Assembly (NCBI GenBank): GCA_043812755.1
Contig: JBDRLV010000083.1
Span: 1-6,507, forward strand
Direction: 5' to 3'
DNA length: 6,507 nt
Origin: JBDRLV01 sp043812755
Lineage (GTDB): Bacteria > Patescibacteriota > Patescibacteriia > UBA9934 > GWF2-40-263
In this document: positions 4,837 through 6,507 of the stretch, piece by piece
Layout: every line of letters begins with the position of its first letter
Numbering within the stretch: the first letter of the stretch is position 1
Translations under genes and position numbers: made by a program
Notes under the pieces: generated by a model
What the model saw: only the letters and a program-made list of their open reading frames with translations
The model's database searches: none
What the model was told of the DNA's origin: nothing

Positions 4837-5079
4837 TCAGTCGACTCTGAGTCCGGTTCTCACGAACCCGACCATACAGCCGATGACTGCCCCCCACATG
4901 AAGATCATTCCTTCCTTTGAAATGTGGGAATCGTTGAGGGAAGCGATCACTGCGAGTACCAGCACTGTTACAGCCATGCCGATACATCGATCGCTCTTCC
5001 ACTGGAGCTTGACAGCCACATAGATAGCCACTCCAGCGAAGAGCGCAGTGATCAAGAGGAAAATGAGAAGCGTAGGCAC
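4837..5079 (-). CDS. Small membrane protein, 80 aa, three predicted helices
   Basis: Unrecognised small hydrophobic protein with likely transmembrane segments at about 2-24, 32-48 and 57-74. These are separated by short loops holding K25, K28, R31 and the polar stretch SLNDSHISKEG (47-57). The start is taken as the GTG at 5079, which has AGGAGG and a 5-nt spacer. The in-frame GTG at 5085 overlaps that ribosome binding site by one base and is rejected. The gene lies 60 bp downstream of the CaCA exchanger on the same strand and shares its terminator, so it is the second gene of a two-gene operon. GC is high like the exchanger, suggesting they travelled together. It might be an accessory subunit or an unrelated small membrane protein; only position supports a link. 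Confidence 0.75.
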   Translation of the reverse strand: MPTLLIFLLITALFAGVAIYVAVKLQWKSDRCIGMAVTVLVLAVIASLNDSHISKEGMIFMWGAVIGCMVGFVRTGLRVD

Positions 5080-5097
5080 TCTCACCTCCTGCGTTGG

Positions 5098-5127
5098 TCC
5101 ATGGCGACTATACTAGCCCGCCATGGA
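5098..5127. repeat. Inverted repeat between the exchanger and the 80-aa gene
   Basis: TCCATGGCG (5098-5106) pairs perfectly with CGCCATGGA (5119-5127) around a 12-nt loop. There is no T-run, so it is not a classic terminator. As RNA it is an intercistronic hairpin 19 bp before the 80-aa start, and may mark a processing site or separate expression of the two genes. The loop reads TAGTAT on the minus strand with TTCAAC 16 bp upstream, a weak promoter possibility. Confidence 0.5.
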
Positions 5128-5139
5128 TCAGGTTGAATG

Positions 5140-6195
5140 TTACTTACGGCCGAACAGCAGGGTGGCGATCAGCATCAGGCCCACGCAGGCCCAGAAGACC
5201 GGCCACAGAATACCGCCGACAAACACCGCAACCACGAACACGCCGTACAGCACAACCAGCGCCATAGCCTCCCACATCTCGAGCTTCTGGCCCGACAGCA
5301 GGAAGGCGAGGCCCACGACCGTACCGCCCAGCAGGGCGTACATGATCGTGGAACCTTCGCTCCAGTCAACCTCGACATGCCCAAGCACCAGAACCGGCAG
5401 GCCAAGGCACACCAGGATGTCGAACACGTTGGAGCCGTACGCGTTGGAGATGGCCGCATCCGTCTGACCCTTCTTCGCGAGGAAGTAGGACATCAGGATG
5501 TCAGGAACTGATGTCACCAGTGCGAACACAGTGACAGCCAGCGCTTCAATCGGCATCCCGTTGTGCTTTGCGAACTCCATACCCACTTCAACCATGAAGT
5601 GGCAGGAAACGCCGATCAGCCCCATGCCGATCACGAGCATGACCGTCTCCTTAGCGACCGACATGCTGTCAGCCGCTTCCTCGTCCTCGTCGTCCTTGGG
5701 TAGGGGGAAACGCTTGCTCATGGCAAACTGCATGTAAACGAAGGCAACGAACAGGATGATGGCGATGCCGCCGAACGGAGTGGTCAGCACTTTCCACTCA
5801 TGCCCGTTGGAGCCGGACTCCGCGACAAACCCGATGGCCACGATCGTCAGAACTACGACGACGAGGTACGGGATCGCTTGCAACACAATCACAGGTGTGC
5901 GAGTCGGAACATCCTTACCCGCACCCAGTCGTGTCACTAACTTGATCCAGATCAGGTTCGCAATTGCGCTACCAGCGACAACTGCGATACCGCCGGCAAA
6001 CTCGCCGGCCTGGGTCAAGAGGATCACACTCATCAGCTCCGCGAAGGAGCTGATGATCGCAATCACGAGCCCGCCCATGATCACGGACGGGACGTTCCAG
6101 CGCGCCCCGAGCTTCGAAGCCGAGCTTTCGCTCCACTTCGACCCCAGGAAAATTCCGAAACCCGCAAGCACCATAACAACAATGAACTTCAACAT
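5140..6195 (-). CDS. CaCA family sodium (or proton)/calcium exchanger
   Basis: Integral membrane protein of 351 aa, the usual size of prokaryotic cation/Ca2+ antiporters, with about 10 hydrophobic segments in two inverted halves. The alpha-1 repeat at 41-85 has the core SSFAELMS with E53, and N80 in GSAIAN. The alpha-2 repeat at 222-265 has TSVPDILMS with D232, and GSNVFDIL with N256 and D259. By family alignment E53, N80, D232 and D259 are the ion-site residues. D232 replaces the usual Glu, and alpha-1 has SSFAE where TSLPE is common. An acidic linker (166-177, DDEDEE) joins the halves. Such proteins export Ca2+ in exchange for Na+ or H+; which ion is used here cannot be told. The ATG at 6195 follows GAGGT with suitable spacing. 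Sampled GC is about 55-67%, well above neighbouring genes. It is first in an operon with the 80-aa membrane protein. Confidence 0.92.
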   Translation of the reverse strand: MLKFIVVMVLAGFGIFLGSKWSESSASKLGARWNVPSVIMGGLVIAIISSFAELMSVILLTQAGEFAGGIAVVAGSAIANLIWIKLVTRLGAGKDVPTRTPVIVLQAIPYLVVVVLTIVAIGFVAESGSNGHEWKVLTTPFGGIAIILFVAFVYMQFAMSKRFPLPKDDEDEEAADSMSVAKETVMLVIGMGLIGVSCHFMVEVGMEFAKHNGMPIEALAVTVFALVTSVPDILMSYFLAKKGQTDAAISNAYGSNVFDILVCLGLPVLVLGHVEVDWSEGSTIMYALLGGTVVGLAFLLSGQKLEMWEAMALVVLYGVFVVAVFVGGILWPVFWACVGLMLIATLLFGRK

Positions 6196-6284
6196 CTCTA
6201 ACCTCTTTACAACACGGACGCCTTTCTTGCGCCCAGTTGAAACTTGCGCCAGGTACTATCTTCAACCCAGCAAATTTTCGTATA

Positions 6285-6313
6285 TATTTAACTGCTGTTG
6301 GCAAAACTCACAA
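6285..6313 (-). promoter_or_regulatory. Candidate promoter of the exchanger operon
   Basis: On the minus strand TTGTGA (6308-6313), a 17-bp spacer, and TAAATA (6285-6290). Both hexamers are imperfect. If used, the leader is about 83 nt and carries the 8-bp direct repeats. Confidence 0.3.
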
Positions 6314-6320
6314 CAGGCAG
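6292..6320. repeat. Inverted repeat overlapping the candidate exchanger promoter
   Basis: CTGCTGTTG (6292-6300) pairs with CAACAG-g-CAG (6311-6320), a 9-bp stem with one bulged G and a 10-nt loop. It overlaps the spacer and -35 of the candidate promoter, so it may be an operator, or a leader hairpin if transcription starts further upstream. Confidence 0.5.
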
Positions 6321-6366
6321 ATTGGCGAACTTTTGCTTGTTTCCTTAATTTCCTTTGTAAATAACC

Positions 6367-6387
6367 TCTGCGAACCCATTTCGCAGA
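6367..6387. repeat. Perfect hairpin in the region upstream of the exchanger
   Basis: TCTGCGAA (6367-6374) pairs with TTCGCAGA (6380-6387) around a 5-nt loop. Neither side has a proper T-run, so a terminator is not supported. Confidence 0.5.
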
Positions 6388-6507
6388 TTACCTAAAAAGA
6401 TGAAATTTCTTTCCTCTTCTTTGGTAAAAAAGAAAAACTGACTTTTCAACACAAATCGGAGAGATTTCTGCAAAAAAATCAGCTTTTGCCCAAAAAAGGG
6501 CTATTGG

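Larger units (their letters stand above)
6196..6507. other. Noncoding leader region upstream of the exchanger
   Basis: No gene is seen. Reading on the minus strand toward the exchanger there is GCCC-TTTTTT-GGGC at 6488-6501, two larger hairpins (6367-6387 and 6292-6320), a candidate promoter (6285-6313), and a direct repeat GGCGCAAG (6226-6233 and 6243-6250, 17 bp apart). An inverted repeat GTTGAA/TTCAAC lies at 6236-6241 and 6261-6266. No match to the yybP-ykoY, M-box or NiCo riboswitch cores was visible by eye. Confidence 0.5.

Noticed and set aside
4748..5136. Several overlapping plus- and minus-strand ORFs over the 80-aa gene
   Set aside because: Only the 4837-5079 minus frame has a proper ribosome binding site and coherent membrane segments; the others are shadows.
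5123..6364. Plus-strand ORFs of 79-202 aa opposite the exchanger
   Set aside because: They are antisense to a clear CaCA gene; high GC lengthens chance frames, and the Thr/Ser/Pro-rich products look artificial.
1..6507. Insertion sequences, prophage genes or defence systems
   Set aside because: No transposase, integrase, nuclease or toxin-antitoxin frame is visible on either strand.

Overview
This 6.5 kb window is bacterial: Shine-Dalgarno sites, two tRNA genes with encoded CCA ends, intrinsic terminators and sigma70-type promoters. It uses the standard code, with TGA, TAA and TAG all acting as stops. No gene fixes the lineage. The mix of unassigned proteins, divergent transporters, scattered single tRNAs and a probable leaderless mRNA would suit a Patescibacteria (CPR)-type genome, but that is a guess.

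Layout from left to right: (1) A minus-strand ATP-grasp ligase-like gene (262-1632) has a clean terminator (212-239) and an inverted repeat across its translation start. (2) The 1675-1968 intergenic space is not empty. It holds a minus-strand transcription unit of about 105 nt, with perfect TTGACA/TATAAT hexamers and an intrinsic terminator but no convincing ORF, so a small-RNA gene is likely. This lies divergent to a perfect extended -10 promoter placed so close to the next ATG that the mRNA should be leaderless. (3) That promoter drives a noncanonical Nramp-like transporter (1969-3357) and, 21 bp further on, a 53-aa ORF with an excellent ribosome binding site (3379-3540). (4) A bidirectional terminator separates these from tRNA-Lys(CTT) on the minus strand. 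A palindrome at 3743-3756 then supplies the -35 hexamers of two back-to-back promoters. (5) On the plus strand, an extended -10 leads into a 127-nt RNA closed by a 19-bp helix, followed after 5 nt by tRNA-Arg(TCG) and a terminator. This looks like an unrecognised ncRNA-tRNA co-transcript. (6) On the minus strand come a 176-aa protein of unknown function, with its own promoter and terminator, and then a GC-rich two-gene operon: a CaCA-type cation/Ca2+ exchanger (6195-5140) followed by an 80-aa three-helix membrane protein (5079-4837). A long terminator ends the operon. Upstream of the exchanger are about 300 bp of hairpin-rich noncoding DNA.

How it fits together: two cation-transport units (Nramp-like and CaCA) are each paired with a small unknown ORF, and the rest is RNA genes and orphan enzymes. 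Base composition is uneven. Sampled stretches of the Nramp gene are about 32-38% GC, the ATP-grasp gene about 47%, and the CaCA gene about 55-67%, which suggests separate origins for the blocks. The least explained items are the two unannotated RNA units (minus 1798-1904 and plus 3838-3964) and their divergent promoter nodes.
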